From an uncultured Granulosicoccaceae bacterium (lineage in GTDB: Bacteria; Pseudomonadota; Gammaproteobacteria; CALCKW01), in NCBI GenBank assembly GCA_937965695.1, contig CALCKW010000023.1, positions 57,203 to 121,202 on the forward strand: DNA of 64,000 nucleotides. The letters are read 5' to 3'. The notes under the pieces are model-generated. The model saw only the letters and a list, made by a program, of their open reading frames with translations, was not told the origin of the DNA and ran no database searches. The position numbers and the translations under genes were made by a program. Below, piece by piece: positions 55,337 to 64,000 of the stretch (within the stretch, counting starts at the first letter, position 1; every line of letters begins with the position of its first letter).

Positions 55337-56031
55337 GAATATTAATTGTTGAAGATGAAGATCGAATCGCCGATTTCCTGACACGCGCCCTAAAATCTGA
55401 GGGTCACAACGTAACACGTTTGAGCACAGGCAAAGAGGTCGTCGATGTTGTTAGAAACGGAGACTTTGACTTACTGTTGTTAGATTTAATGTTGCCCGAT
55501 ACATCCGGTTTAGATGTTTGCCAGGAACTTCGAACCAGAAAAATAAACACTCCGATCATCATGTTAACGGCGATGGACAGTGTCGAAGATGTAGTGCGCG
55601 GCCTAAAATTAGGCGCAGATGATTACATCACAAAACCATTTGATCTCGACGAACTTATGGCCAGAATTGAATCCATATACCGCAGACAGCAAGGTATAGA
55701 TTATCCGAACTCCGTATTAAGCATCGCGGATGTAGAAATGCATACCGGTTCCAAAACGGTCAAGGTGGCTGGTCAAGACATTCCACTCACGGCAAAAGAG
55801 CTATCAATTCTCGAACTTTTAATGAGCAACCCAGACAAACTTTTTTCGAGAGAGCGAATCCTGAACAATATTTGGGGTGCCAACTTAGATCCACTGACAA
55901 ACGTCGTCGACGTCTACATAGGGCGTTTACGAAGAAAACTGGGCAAAGACGAAGATCCATTTATAGAAACAGTCAGAGGTATGGGGTACCGTATTGACCA
56001 AAGAGCGAGAACGAGACTCAGCAACGACTGA
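55333..56031 (+). CDS. OmpR/PhoB family response regulator
   Basis: A 232-residue regulator. The receiver domain has acidic residues in VEDEDRI, the phosphorylation site D51 in LLLDLMLP, and Lys in GADDYITKPF. The C-terminal winged helix (LTAKELSILELL to VDVYIGRLRRKLG) binds DNA. It is translationally coupled to the kinase. Likely targets are the flanking carbonic anhydrase or sugar dehydrogenase genes, by proximity only. Confidence 0.95.
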   Translation: MRILIVEDEDRIADFLTRALKSEGHNVTRLSTGKEVVDVVRNGDFDLLLLDLMLPDTSGLDVCQELRTRKINTPIIMLTAMDSVEDVVRGLKLGADDYITKPFDLDELMARIESIYRRQQGIDYPNSVLSIADVEMHTGSKTVKVAGQDIPLTAKELSILELLMSNPDKLFSRERILNNIWGANLDPLTNVVDVYIGRLRRKLGKDEDPFIETVRGMGYRIDQRARTRLSND

Positions 56032-56143
56032 TCGGTCAATTGTACGTCATTATTTGTCTTTTTCGCTCTAGTGACGGCTCTCTGGTCTGACACAACATGT
56101 GAACTTGGGCTGCGGATGGGTATTTTTCAAAGAGCACGGTGCA

Positions 56144-57313
56144 ATGATGAAAACAATTCGTTTTTCGACACGATACAAAGCGCTTACCAAGCTAGCTTCA
56201 GCGATAACTTTTAGTCTCTCTGTCTCCCTAGTAGCACCTGCAAAGGCAGAAAGCAGTTTACCCGTTATTGTTGCCGACACAGAATTGCGTGAGCTGGTCG
56301 CCCAGCCTATCGTTAGCGGATTAGACCATCCTTGGTCGATTGCCTTTGCGTCCAAAACCGAATGGCTAGTCACTGAGCGATCGGGCGCCTTACGACGTGT
56401 TGTGGATGGACAACTTATTCCAGACCCCGTTTCGGGGCTTCCTGCGATAGCAGCGGTCGGCCAAGGCGGTTTACTCGATGTGGCCTTGCACCCTGATTTT
56501 GAGCAAAACCGCCAAGTGTATTTGTCCTACGTCGGTGGTGAAAGTCGACGCTACGGGACTGAAGTATTGGTTGGTCGGCTCAAGGGGAATTCTCTCGAAG
56601 ATGTGCAAGTGATATTTAAAGCAATGCCAAAAACAAAAGGGGGCAGACACTTTGGGTCACGCATGGCTTTTGATCAAAACGGGTTGCTCTACATATCGCT
56701 GGGAGACCGAGGCACGAAAGAAACAGCACAAAAACTCGATCAGCATCACGGTTCTATTGTGCGATTGCACGACGACGGCAAAATACCCACGGACAATCCC
56801 TTTGTGCATGTTGAGAATGCTCTTCCAGAGATTTATAGCTTCGGACACCGCAATGTGCAGGGCTTGGCCTTCGACCTTACAAGTAACACACTTTGGGCGC
56901 ATGAACATGGGCCTCAAGGCGGAGATGAACTCAACCAGATAGTGGCAGGCCAAAATTATGGCTGGCCAACAATCACCTATGGTGTCAACTATGGCCTTGG
57001 CACAAAAATCGGTATCGGTACCGAGAAAGAAGGCATGCGCCAACCGATCACCTTTTGGGATCCTTCGATTGCGCCATCTGGCTTAGCGATTGTTAACAGT
57101 GACCAATACCCTGAGTGGAAAAACAACCTTTTGGTTGGTGCATTAAAGTACCAGCTTATCGCCCGACTGGAATTAGCAAACTCGGCAGTGACACATGAGG
57201 AGCGCTTATTGTCTAGCGAGCTCGGAAGAATTCGTGATGTTAGACAAGCGCCCGACGGTTTTATTTATCTGCTCACTGACTCGGACGATGGCAAGGTTTA
57301 TCGACTGCAATAA
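56144..57313 (+). CDS. PQQ-dependent (glucose/sorbosone-type) sugar dehydrogenase
   Basis: About 390 residues with a signal peptide (to SLVAPAKA) and a six-bladed beta-propeller of the GSDH/Asd family. Typical repeats are VSGLDHPWSIAFAS, GGLLDVALHPDFEQNR, GRHFGSRMAFDQNGLLYISLGDRG, GHRNVQGLAFD and WAHEHGPQGGDELN. It oxidises aldoses (or related alcohols) in the periplasm using PQQ and Ca2+, passing electrons to the respiratory chain. ATG 56144 is used; an upstream GTG in frame would put extra residues before the signal peptide. Confidence 0.92.
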   Translation: MMKTIRFSTRYKALTKLASAITFSLSVSLVAPAKAESSLPVIVADTELRELVAQPIVSGLDHPWSIAFASKTEWLVTERSGALRRVVDGQLIPDPVSGLPAIAAVGQGGLLDVALHPDFEQNRQVYLSYVGGESRRYGTEVLVGRLKGNSLEDVQVIFKAMPKTKGGRHFGSRMAFDQNGLLYISLGDRGTKETAQKLDQHHGSIVRLHDDGKIPTDNPFVHVENALPEIYSFGHRNVQGLAFDLTSNTLWAHEHGPQGGDELNQIVAGQNYGWPTITYGVNYGLGTKIGIGTEKEGMRQPITFWDPSIAPSGLAIVNSDQYPEWKNNLLVGALKYQLIARLELANSAVTHEERLLSSELGRIRDVRQAPDGFIYLLTDSDDGKVYRLQ

Positions 57314-57503
57314 CGCGATCAGAGCACCCTTGAGGATCGCGGCTTTGCTTGCTTTGTTTCATAGCGATTTAAAGTCTATTAATTCGGCGCTTTGGCATAT
57401 GCACCCCCAGGTCGAGTAAATCGCCTGCCCATGTCACTTGGAGGCCTACGTAGCTTATACTGGGGGTCGATCAAAACCCTGACAACCATGAGATAAAGCT
57501 CCG

Positions 57504-58304
57504 ATGATCAATGCCTTGCTCGCTGTCGTTACTGCTGCATTTTATTGTGTGGCGGCTTGGCAGGTTGCGCAGCGTTTGCTTGACCCACAAAGCTCTGACG
57601 ACATGCGCACGCCACTTAGGCTGGCGACACTAGCAGCAGTACTTCATGCGGCCTTAATTGCACTAGTTGGTACAGCTAGTGGGCAACTGACTTTTCAGTT
57701 CATCAACGCCATGTCGATGATCAGTTGGGTTGTAGCAACAATGGTTCTTCTCTTGTCTCTCCGCGAGCCCGTCGCTTCACTAGGGATCGCCATTTTTCCT
57801 CTGACAGGCATTGCTGCAGCGGTCAGTGGATTTTTGCCTGCCGACTCTCAGACAACCTCGTTGGACAATGGTGTCGTGCTGCATGTCGTTATTTCTGTGG
57901 TGGCTTACGGCATATTGATGCTGTCTGCAGTACAGGCTTGTGTACTGGCGATTCAAAACAATCGTCTGCATGCCCGCGCCGCCGGTGGTTTTGTTCGAAA
58001 ACTGCCCCCGTTGGCCAGCATGGAATCCCTGTTGTTCCGTTTGATTGGTGCAGGCTTCGTACTCTTGTCTCTTGCGCTATTGAGCGGCTTGATGTTTTTA
58101 GACGATATGTTTGCCCAGCACTTAGCGCACAAAACCATATTGTCACTACTCGCCTGGGGGATCTTCGGCACACTGTTAGTTGGGCGACAGCTGGCAGGCT
58201 GGCGTGGGCGCACAGCTGTTCGCTGGACTGTGGCTGGCAGCGCTATTCTTGCGTTGGCATACGCGGGAAGCAAATTTGTCTCTGAGGTCTTATTGGGCCA
58301 ATAA
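57504..58304 (+). CDS. ypjD: inner-membrane protein of the CcsA/YpjD family
   Basis: A 266-residue protein with eight predicted membrane helices and the cytochrome c assembly-like domain: SMISWVVATMVLLLSL, then NGVVLHVVISVVAYGILMLSA and GLMFLDDMFAQHLAHKTILSLLAW, which contain the conserved histidines. The YpjD group is found beside ffh and a corC-like gene in many gammaproteobacteria; here it precedes the corC-like gene but not ffh. A role in heme handling or cytochrome c maturation is assumed, not shown. Confidence 0.88.
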   Translation: MINALLAVVTAAFYCVAAWQVAQRLLDPQSSDDMRTPLRLATLAAVLHAALIALVGTASGQLTFQFINAMSMISWVVATMVLLLSLREPVASLGIAIFPLTGIAAAVSGFLPADSQTTSLDNGVVLHVVISVVAYGILMLSAVQACVLAIQNNRLHARAAGGFVRKLPPLASMESLLFRLIGAGFVLLSLALLSGLMFLDDMFAQHLAHKTILSLLAWGIFGTLLVGRQLAGWRGRTAVRWTVAGSAILALAYAGSKFVSEVLLGQ

Positions 58305-58391
58305 ACGGCACAAATTGCCATTCTGCTTGACATAAGCGGCGCCTCCACTTAGAACCATACTCTGAATAGCTAAACAGGAATTTTTTACCTC

Positions 58392-59672
58392 TTGGACGAT
58401 TTCCATTTGGGCACACTGATCATCGCGCTGGTATTGTTGATTTTGTTGTCAGGTTTTTTCTCAGGCTCCGAGACTGCGTTGCTGACACTTAATCGATATC
58501 GGTTGCGCCATTTGGCCAAAGAAGGTAATCGCGGGGCGAAATTAGCGCAGCGCCTACTAAAGCGCCCCGACAAGCTCATCGGGTTGATATTACTGGGCAA
58601 CAATTTTGTCAATATATTGGCTTCTGCCATTGCGACTGTTATCGCACTGGATCTCTACGGAGAGCGCGGTATTGCCATTGCCACCGGCCTTCTCACACTG
58701 GTCGTGCTAATTTTCGCCGAGGTAACACCTAAAACCCTCGCTACTCGCAGCCCCGAGAAGCTGGCTTTCGCTGCGGCCTATGTCTATACCCCGCTGCTCA
58801 AACTGATGTACCCCATCGTCTGGCTCATCAATCTCATCACAAATAACATACTGCGACTTTTTGGCGTACGCGCAGACGTTGCCGGCAACGACGCGCTTAG
58901 CGGTGATGAGCTTCGTACCGTGCTGGCAGAATCCGGTAAGCAAATCCCCGAAAAGCACGTTGAAATGCTGCTCAACATATTGGACTTAGAGCACGCCACC
59001 GTGAATGACCTCATGATCCCACGCAACGAGATTTACGCCGTAGACCTCGATGACCCTTGGGAAGAGACATTTGAAGCCATCAAGAACTCCCCCCACGGCC
59101 GCGTCCTAGCCTTTCGCGAGAGCATTGACGAAGTGGCAGGTATCGTACAACTGCGCAAGATTTTTAAGCCATCTAATCAAGCCGTTTTGACACAGTCAGA
59201 TGTCGAGTCAAAAATTGTTGAACCCTATTATGTTCCGGAAAACACACCGTTGACCGTGCAATTGCTGAATTTCCAACGAGAGAAGCGCCGCCAGGCACTC
59301 GTGGTGGACGAATACGGTGACATATTGGGCTTGGTTACCATAGAAGATATATTGGAAGAGATTGTCGGCGCTTTTACAGACGACGGGCACGCCTCGCAGC
59401 CGGAGCTAAGAGCACAATCCGACGGCACTTGGTTAGTCGATGGAGCCACTCCCATTCGCACGCTAAACCGTGAGTTCAATTGGCGCCTGCCTACGGATGG
59501 GCCAAAAACACTCAACGGACTGATCATCGAGCAAATCGAGTCTCTGCCCGATGTAGGTTCCACGGTTATTTTGCAAGGCCATCTCTTTGAGGTTATTGCA
59601 CTTGAAGGCAATCAAGTGGACACCGCGCGACTGACACCGGGCGAACCCGCCCCTGAAGAAGACGAGGATTAA
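58392..59672 (+). CDS. CNNM/CorC family protein (DUF21-CBS-CorC_HlyC)
   Basis: A 426-residue protein: a DUF21 membrane domain (residues 1 to about 190, with SGFFSGSETALLTLN), a CBS pair (about 200-330, VNDLMIPRNEIYAVD and VDEYGDILGLVTIEDILEEI), and a C-terminal CorC_HlyC domain (WLVDGATPIRTLNREF). The E. coli relative is YfjD. Members are linked to Mg2+ or Co2+ efflux. TTG 58392 is the only start that keeps the full first helix. radA begins 2 nt after the stop. Confidence 0.92.
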   Translation: MDDFHLGTLIIALVLLILLSGFFSGSETALLTLNRYRLRHLAKEGNRGAKLAQRLLKRPDKLIGLILLGNNFVNILASAIATVIALDLYGERGIAIATGLLTLVVLIFAEVTPKTLATRSPEKLAFAAAYVYTPLLKLMYPIVWLINLITNNILRLFGVRADVAGNDALSGDELRTVLAESGKQIPEKHVEMLLNILDLEHATVNDLMIPRNEIYAVDLDDPWEETFEAIKNSPHGRVLAFRESIDEVAGIVQLRKIFKPSNQAVLTQSDVESKIVEPYYVPENTPLTVQLLNFQREKRRQALVVDEYGDILGLVTIEDILEEIVGAFTDDGHASQPELRAQSDGTWLVDGATPIRTLNREFNWRLPTDGPKTLNGLIIEQIESLPDVGSTVILQGHLFEVIALEGNQVDTARLTPGEPAPEEDED

Positions 59673-59674
59673 AC

Positions 59675-61036
59675 TTGGCCAAAGCAAAAGTCGTCTTTCA
59701 GTGCAATGCATGTGGTGGGCAATCCAATAAATGGGCAGGCCAGTGCAGTGACTGCAACGCATGGAATACGTTAGAAGAAACAATTGCCGCGGCAGCACCT
59801 CCCGCCGCGAGCCGACACGCAGGCTATGCCGGGCAAGCTAGCCGCATAGAACGATTGGCCGACGTGGCGATCAGCAGCACCACGCGTATGCCCACCGGCA
59901 ACGTCGAGCTAGACCGTGTACTGGGTGGCGGCTTGGTGCCTGGCTCTGTCACACTCATCGGCGGTGACCCCGGCGTCGGTAAGTCCACGATTCTGGTGCA
60001 GACGCTCGCCTCAATGACGACTGAAACAGGCTCGCTTTACGTCACGGGTGAAGAGTCGCTGCAGCAGGTTAAATTGCGGGCTGAACGCCTATCGCTAAAA
60101 GCCGACAATATGCAGCTGCTTGCGGAAACGGGCGTTGAGCGCATTGTGGCCATCGGCCGTGAAAAACATTTTCCCGTGATGGTGATCGATTCCATCCAGA
60201 CGATCTACAGCGACCAACTGCAGTCCGCCCCGGGTTCTGTGTCGCAGGTTCGCGAGAGTGCCGCACAGCTCGTTCGTTTTGCCAAGCAAACAGGGGTTGC
60301 GTTGTTAATTGTCGGTCACGTGACTAAAGACGGCCAACTCGCCGGCCCTCGCGTATTAGAACACATGGTCGACACGGTGTTGTATTTTGAAGGCGAAGCT
60401 GGCAACCGCTTACGCATGATTCGCTCGGTTAAAAACCGCTTTGGTGCCGTCAATGAGCTTGGCGTTTTTGCGATGGAAGAGCGCGGTTTGATTCCCGTCA
60501 CGAACCCCTCGGCCATATTTTTATCACGCCACGAAGAACCCGTCAGTGGGTCTGTCATTATGGCCACCATGGAAGGCACTCGACCGCTGCTGGTCGAAAT
60601 CCAAGCGCTGGTTGAAGACTCACAATTAGGTAACCCTCGCCGACTAGCCGTGGGTGTGGATAGCGCAAGGCTCAACCTACTACTAGCAGTGCTCCACCGG
60701 CACGGCGGTATCGCCATGCACGACCAAGACGTCTACGTGAACGCAGTGGGTGGTGTGCGAGTCTCTGAGACGGCCGCAGATCTACCCACCATTTTGGCGT
60801 GCTTATCGTCGCTACGCGACCGCCCCGCTCCACAAGATTTAATCGCCTTTGGTGAAGTTGGACTTGCGGGAGAAGTGCGACCGGTGCCCAATGGACAGGA
60901 TCGACTGCGCACAGCCGCCAAACAAGGCTTTAAAAGGGCCATTGTTCCCAAACGCAATATCCCCAAACCGTTGCCCAAGGGCATTGAGATAATTGGCGTT
61001 AGTCGTTTAGTTGAAGCGGTCGAGCACTTCGTCTAA
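59675..61036 (+). CDS. radA: DNA repair protein RadA
   Basis: A 453-residue RecA-related branch-migration helicase. In order: an N-terminal C4 zinc finger (CNACGGQSNKWAGQCSDC), Walker A GGDPGVGKST, Walker B VMVIDSIQT, the RadA-specific KNRFG motif, and a C-terminal Lon-protease-like domain (FGEVGLAGEVRPV). It starts with TTG 59675, two bases after the corC-like stop, and is thus coupled to it. It processes recombination intermediates. Confidence 0.97.
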   Translation: MAKAKVVFQCNACGGQSNKWAGQCSDCNAWNTLEETIAAAAPPAASRHAGYAGQASRIERLADVAISSTTRMPTGNVELDRVLGGGLVPGSVTLIGGDPGVGKSTILVQTLASMTTETGSLYVTGEESLQQVKLRAERLSLKADNMQLLAETGVERIVAIGREKHFPVMVIDSIQTIYSDQLQSAPGSVSQVRESAAQLVRFAKQTGVALLIVGHVTKDGQLAGPRVLEHMVDTVLYFEGEAGNRLRMIRSVKNRFGAVNELGVFAMEERGLIPVTNPSAIFLSRHEEPVSGSVIMATMEGTRPLLVEIQALVEDSQLGNPRRLAVGVDSARLNLLLAVLHRHGGIAMHDQDVYVNAVGGVRVSETAADLPTILACLSSLRDRPAPQDLIAFGEVGLAGEVRPVPNGQDRLRTAAKQGFKRAIVPKRNIPKPLPKGIEIIGVSRLVEAVEHFV

Positions 61037-61278
61037 CAACCTAAGCATTTCCATTGACAGAGCTTTTACGCCCTTTCCGACTCGCTGGAATATTCTCTGC
61101 CGCCCAGTGCAAATTCGTCAGCAGACACCCTCTACATAAGTGCCCTCTAGGAAACATTTGCACCCTCGCAGACCGAAGTGTGTGAAATAATACGCGCCAT
61201 CGATTATGAAGCGCGAGTGACCCAGTCACGACTGCGCTAACCCTCGGCCAGCACTCGGCCATTTACCGGACAGAGTTT

Positions 61279-63465
61279 ATGGAAATTAACGTTGAGTTTC
61301 TCGACAACCTGCGAGTTAAAGCCAGTTTCGATGACTTCTCTGTTATCGCAGATCAGCCTATTCGCTACAAAGGTGACGGCTCAGCACCTGGCCCTTTCGA
61401 CTATTTCCTCGCTTCCTCCGCGCTGTGTGCCGCTTATTTCGTCAAAGTTTACTGTGTCGCTCGCGACATACCGACTAACGATATTCGCGTATCCCAAAAC
61501 AACATTGTCGACCCAGAAAACCGCTACAACCAGATTTTTAAAATACAGGTCGAGTTACCCCAAACACTCTCGGACAAAGATCGCCAAGGCATTTTGCGCG
61601 CAATAGAACGCTGCACGGTAAAAAAAGTGGTGCAAGCAGGCCCTGCCTTTGAAATTGAAGCCGTAGAAAGTCTGAGCGCTGACAGCCAGGCCATGCTAAT
61701 GGCCCAACCCGACTCCGACGCAACAACATTCATTGCAGGTAAGGACTTACCACTAGAAGAAACCGTCGCTAACATGACGAGTATTTTGGCAGAGCTGGGC
61801 ATGAAGATAGAGGTGTCTTCGTGGCGCAATATTGTGCCCAATGTCTGGTCGTTGAATATTCGTGACGCAGCGTCTCACATGTGTTTTACCAACGGTAAAG
61901 GCTCAACCAAAGAAAGCGCACTATGCTCGGCCTTAGGAGAATTTGTTGAGCGACTGAACTGTAATTTTTTTTACAACGATCAGTATTTTGGACCAGAGAT
62001 AGCAAACGCAGAATTTGTGCACTACCCCAATGAGCGCTGGTTCAAACTGGAGTCTGACGATGCGCTGCCCGCAGAAATGCTAGACGACACCTGCCGTGCG
62101 ATCTATGACCCCGAAGGCGAGTTGCGTGGCTCACACCTGATCGACACAAACTCTGGCAACAAAGAACGTGGCATTTGCACCATCCCCTATGTACGCCAGT
62201 CGGACGGAAAAACCGTTTACATGCCTTCAAATCTGATTGAGAACCTTTTCCTCAGCAATGGCATGAGCGCCGGTAACACACTCGAAGAAGCCAAAGTTCA
62301 GTGCCTATCGGAAATTTTTGAACGTGCTGTTAAACGCCAAATCATCGAACGAGAAGTGGTGCTTCCCGACGTGCCAGAAGAGGTATTGGTCAAGTATCCG
62401 AATATCGTAGAAGGTATTAAAGCGCTGGAAGCACAGGGCTTCCCCGTGCTTGTAAAAGATGCATCACTCGGCGGACAGTTTCCAGTGATGTGCGTGACGC
62501 TAATGAACCCTAAGACCGGTGGAGTATTTGCCTCTTTTGGTGCGCACCCGAATTTCGAAGTGGCACTGGAACGCAGTCTGACCGAGCTTTTGCAAGGTCG
62601 TAGCTTTGAAGGCTTAAACGATGTGCCAAAACCAACCTTCAGTAGTTTGGCGGTGTCTGAGCCTGAAAACTTTGTAGAACATTTTATCGATTCAACGGGT
62701 GTTATCTCTTGGCGGTTTTTTAGCAATAAACACGACTACACATTTTGCGAATGGGATTTCTCAGGCACTACCACTGAAGAGTGCGATCGATTATTTGAAC
62801 TCGTGCAAAAATTGGGTTTCGAAGCTTACGTTGCAGAGTTTTCCAATATTGGTATCGCTTGCCGCATTTTGGTTCCAGGCTATTCGGAGGTGTACCCGGT
62901 CGAGGATTTGATTTGGGACAACACCAACAAAGCACTGAGTTTCCGCGAAGATATTCTAACTCTGCACCGTCTGAACGACATGGCGCTCGGTCGTCTAGTC
63001 GAGCGATTAGAAGAGAGTGAACTAGACAACTACACCGATATAAAAACACTAATCGGTATCGAGTTTGACGAAAACACCGCTTGGGGCCAACTCACAATTC
63101 TCGAATTAAAGCTGCTTATCTACCTCGCACTGGGTGAGCTGGAAGAAGCACTGGAATTAGTGGGGGACTTCCTGCAATACAACGACAACACAGCTGAGCG
63201 CGGACTTTTTTATCAGGCGATGCAGGCCGTGCTAGAAATCACTCTTGACGAAGACTTGGAACTCACAGATTTCAGCGCCAATCTGCGCCGAATGTTTGGT
63301 GAAGAGAGCTATAACGCGGTGGTCGATAGCGTTTCTGGCGAGCTTCGTTTCTATGGCTTGACCGAAACAAACCTTGCTCTTGATGGTCTCGACAGGCACA
63401 AGAAATTGATCGAGAGCTATAAAAAAATTCATCGCGCAAGGGCTGTATTGGCACAAGCTCACTAA
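61279..63465 (+). CDS. OsmC-YcaO fusion protein
   Basis: A 728-residue protein. Residues 1 to about 140 are an OsmC-like thiol-peroxidase/hydrolase-type domain (DYFLASSALCAAYFVKVYC with the conserved Cys). Residues about 170-600 are a YcaO ATP-binding domain; the ATP/Mg motifs are near 205-225 (KESALCSALGEFVER) and 337-352 (EAKVQCLSEIFERAV). The C-terminal 130 residues are helical. YcaO proteins use ATP to activate amide backbones, for example in azoline formation or as partner of RimO in S12 methylthiolation. No precursor peptide or dehydrogenase gene is nearby, which favours a housekeeping role. Confidence 0.9.
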   Translation: MEINVEFLDNLRVKASFDDFSVIADQPIRYKGDGSAPGPFDYFLASSALCAAYFVKVYCVARDIPTNDIRVSQNNIVDPENRYNQIFKIQVELPQTLSDKDRQGILRAIERCTVKKVVQAGPAFEIEAVESLSADSQAMLMAQPDSDATTFIAGKDLPLEETVANMTSILAELGMKIEVSSWRNIVPNVWSLNIRDAASHMCFTNGKGSTKESALCSALGEFVERLNCNFFYNDQYFGPEIANAEFVHYPNERWFKLESDDALPAEMLDDTCRAIYDPEGELRGSHLIDTNSGNKERGICTIPYVRQSDGKTVYMPSNLIENLFLSNGMSAGNTLEEAKVQCLSEIFERAVKRQIIEREVVLPDVPEEVLVKYPNIVEGIKALEAQGFPVLVKDASLGGQFPVMCVTLMNPKTGGVFASFGAHPNFEVALERSLTELLQGRSFEGLNDVPKPTFSSLAVSEPENFVEHFIDSTGVISWRFFSNKHDYTFCEWDFSGTTTEECDRLFELVQKLGFEAYVAEFSNIGIACRILVPGYSEVYPVEDLIWDNTNKALSFREDILTLHRLNDMALGRLVERLEESELDNYTDIKTLIGIEFDENTAWGQLTILELKLLIYLALGELEEALELVGDFLQYNDNTAERGLFYQAMQAVLEITLDEDLELTDFSANLRRMFGEESYNAVVDSVSGELRFYGLTETNLALDGLDRHKKLIESYKKIHRARAVLAQAH

Positions 63466-63618
63466 GAAGGCGTGCGGCTATTCGCCTGAATAGAAAGCTG
63501 GTTATCAGCCCTAGCTAACGACAAAGTAACGAGGCCGCATGAAACTGATTCGCGAATCTCGCTTGGCGCAGAATTCGCACTGCTTGTCCCAGAGAGACTT
63601 TTATTATCGAGCACAGCT

Positions 63619-64000
63619 ATGACTAAAATAATCGATCAAAATTTGATTCAGCAATTGATCCAACAGGCACAAGACAGCCCAAGACTGCGTAGCAACATCA
63701 ATTTCCACACCGAAATGGATGACCCAGTGCAGAGGCTATTGATCGGCCTGAAAAAAGGCACATACGTCAAACCCCATCACCACCCCGCCGCTAATAAATG
63801 GGAATTGTTGTTGGCCGTGTATGGTGAGATGTGCCTCGTTCTGTTTACAGCAGAGGGCGAAGTCCAGGAGAAAATCTCGATAGCCGCTGGTGAATCTGTA
63901 ATGGGTGCTGAAATGCCACCAGGAACATGGCACACATTGTATCCAGTCAGTGAAGACGCAGTGTTCTTGGAATTAAAAACGGGACCATACACACCTGCTA
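63619..64000 (+). CDS. WbuC family cupin metalloprotein (partial, runs off the window)
   Basis: The first 127 residues of a cupin protein: MTKIIDQNLIQQLIQQA at the start, then NINFHTEMDDPVQRLLIGL, the metal motif KPHHHPAANKWELLLAVYGE, a strand rich segment and PPGTWHTLYPV. These are the marks of WbuC-type cupins, which are often found in O-antigen loci but also alone. The frame is open to the last base, so the C-terminus is outside the window. It lies 153 nt after the OsmC-YcaO gene on the same strand. Confidence 0.85.
   Translation, partial: MTKIIDQNLIQQLIQQAQDSPRLRSNINFHTEMDDPVQRLLIGLKKGTYVKPHHHPAANKWELLLAVYGEMCLVLFTAEGEVQEKISIAAGESVMGAEMPPGTWHTLYPVSEDAVFLELKTGPYTPA

Noticed and set aside
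61037..61278. Possible tRNA or small RNA between radA and the OsmC-YcaO gene
   Set aside because: No cloverleaf arms, CCA end or T-loop sequence could be found; it is most likely just a promoter region.

Overview
The window reads as chromosome of a free-living, probably marine, gammaproteobacterium. This is inferred from the housekeeping genes (argG, gltA, ffh, a ypjD-like gene, a corC-like gene, radA, an OsmC-YcaO gene), from gammaproteobacterial-style RND and phospholipase A genes, and from a coastal-heterotroph gene set (sulfatases, GH43, aromatic and halo-aromatic catabolism). No rRNA, tRNA, CRISPR array, integrase or intact insertion sequence was seen.

Layout. 1-4.7 kb: a LysR regulator facing a BtpA-like TIM-barrel gene coupled to a phosphoribosyltransferase gene, then a GNAT acetyltransferase, a small lipoprotein and two overlapping DUF1566 secreted proteins. 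4.7-11.6 kb: a PcaQ-like regulator facing a compact operon pobA-pcaD-pcaC-pcaH-pcaG-(DUF849/BKACE)-pcaB, which takes 4-hydroxybenzoate to 3-oxoadipate and probably onward without PcaIJ/PcaF. 11.7-15.5 kb: on the other strand, a very large self-sufficient reductive dehalogenase (cobamide/4Fe-4S half fused to a flavin/NAD(P)H/2Fe-2S reductase) with a MarR gene and a perfect MarR-type palindrome. Together these suggest a route from halogenated hydroxybenzoate to 4-hydroxybenzoate to central metabolism. 15.5-19.5 kb: a sulfatase translationally coupled to a decayed alkyl-sulfatase gene, then a remnant of a short-chain dehydrogenase.

19.5-30.9 kb: a sugar-uptake and catabolism operon on the minus strand (binding protein, two permeases, ATPase, two isomerase/epimerase + Gfo/Idh/MocA dehydrogenase pairs, a GH43 glycosidase) facing a LacI regulator, with two near-identical palindromic operators 42 bp apart. 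31-36 kb: a flavin-dependent oxidoreductase, a LysR gene facing a Fur-box-preceded SnoaL-like gene interrupted by a stop codon, and a ThDP enzyme. 36-42 kb: an orphan pseudopilin, an amine-oxidase-like flavoprotein, a MOSC protein, argG and gltA. 42-47 kb: an RND adaptor/pump operon ending in an outer-membrane phospholipase A gene. 47.6-49 kb: ffh.

49-57.4 kb: an accessory stretch lying between ffh and the ypjD/corC-like genes, which in many gammaproteobacteria sit close together. It holds MFS and LysE transporters, a scar where a 5'-truncated sulfatase and a 5'-truncated TRAP permease meet at a 9-bp tandem repeat, a delta-class carbonic anhydrase, a two-component system and a PQQ-type sugar dehydrogenase. 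57.5-64 kb: ypjD-like, corC-like, radA, an OsmC-YcaO fusion and a WbuC-type cupin running off the edge.

The most interesting system is the fused reductive dehalogenase with its own MarR operator next to an aromatic operon that carries a BKACE gene in place of the usual last two steps.
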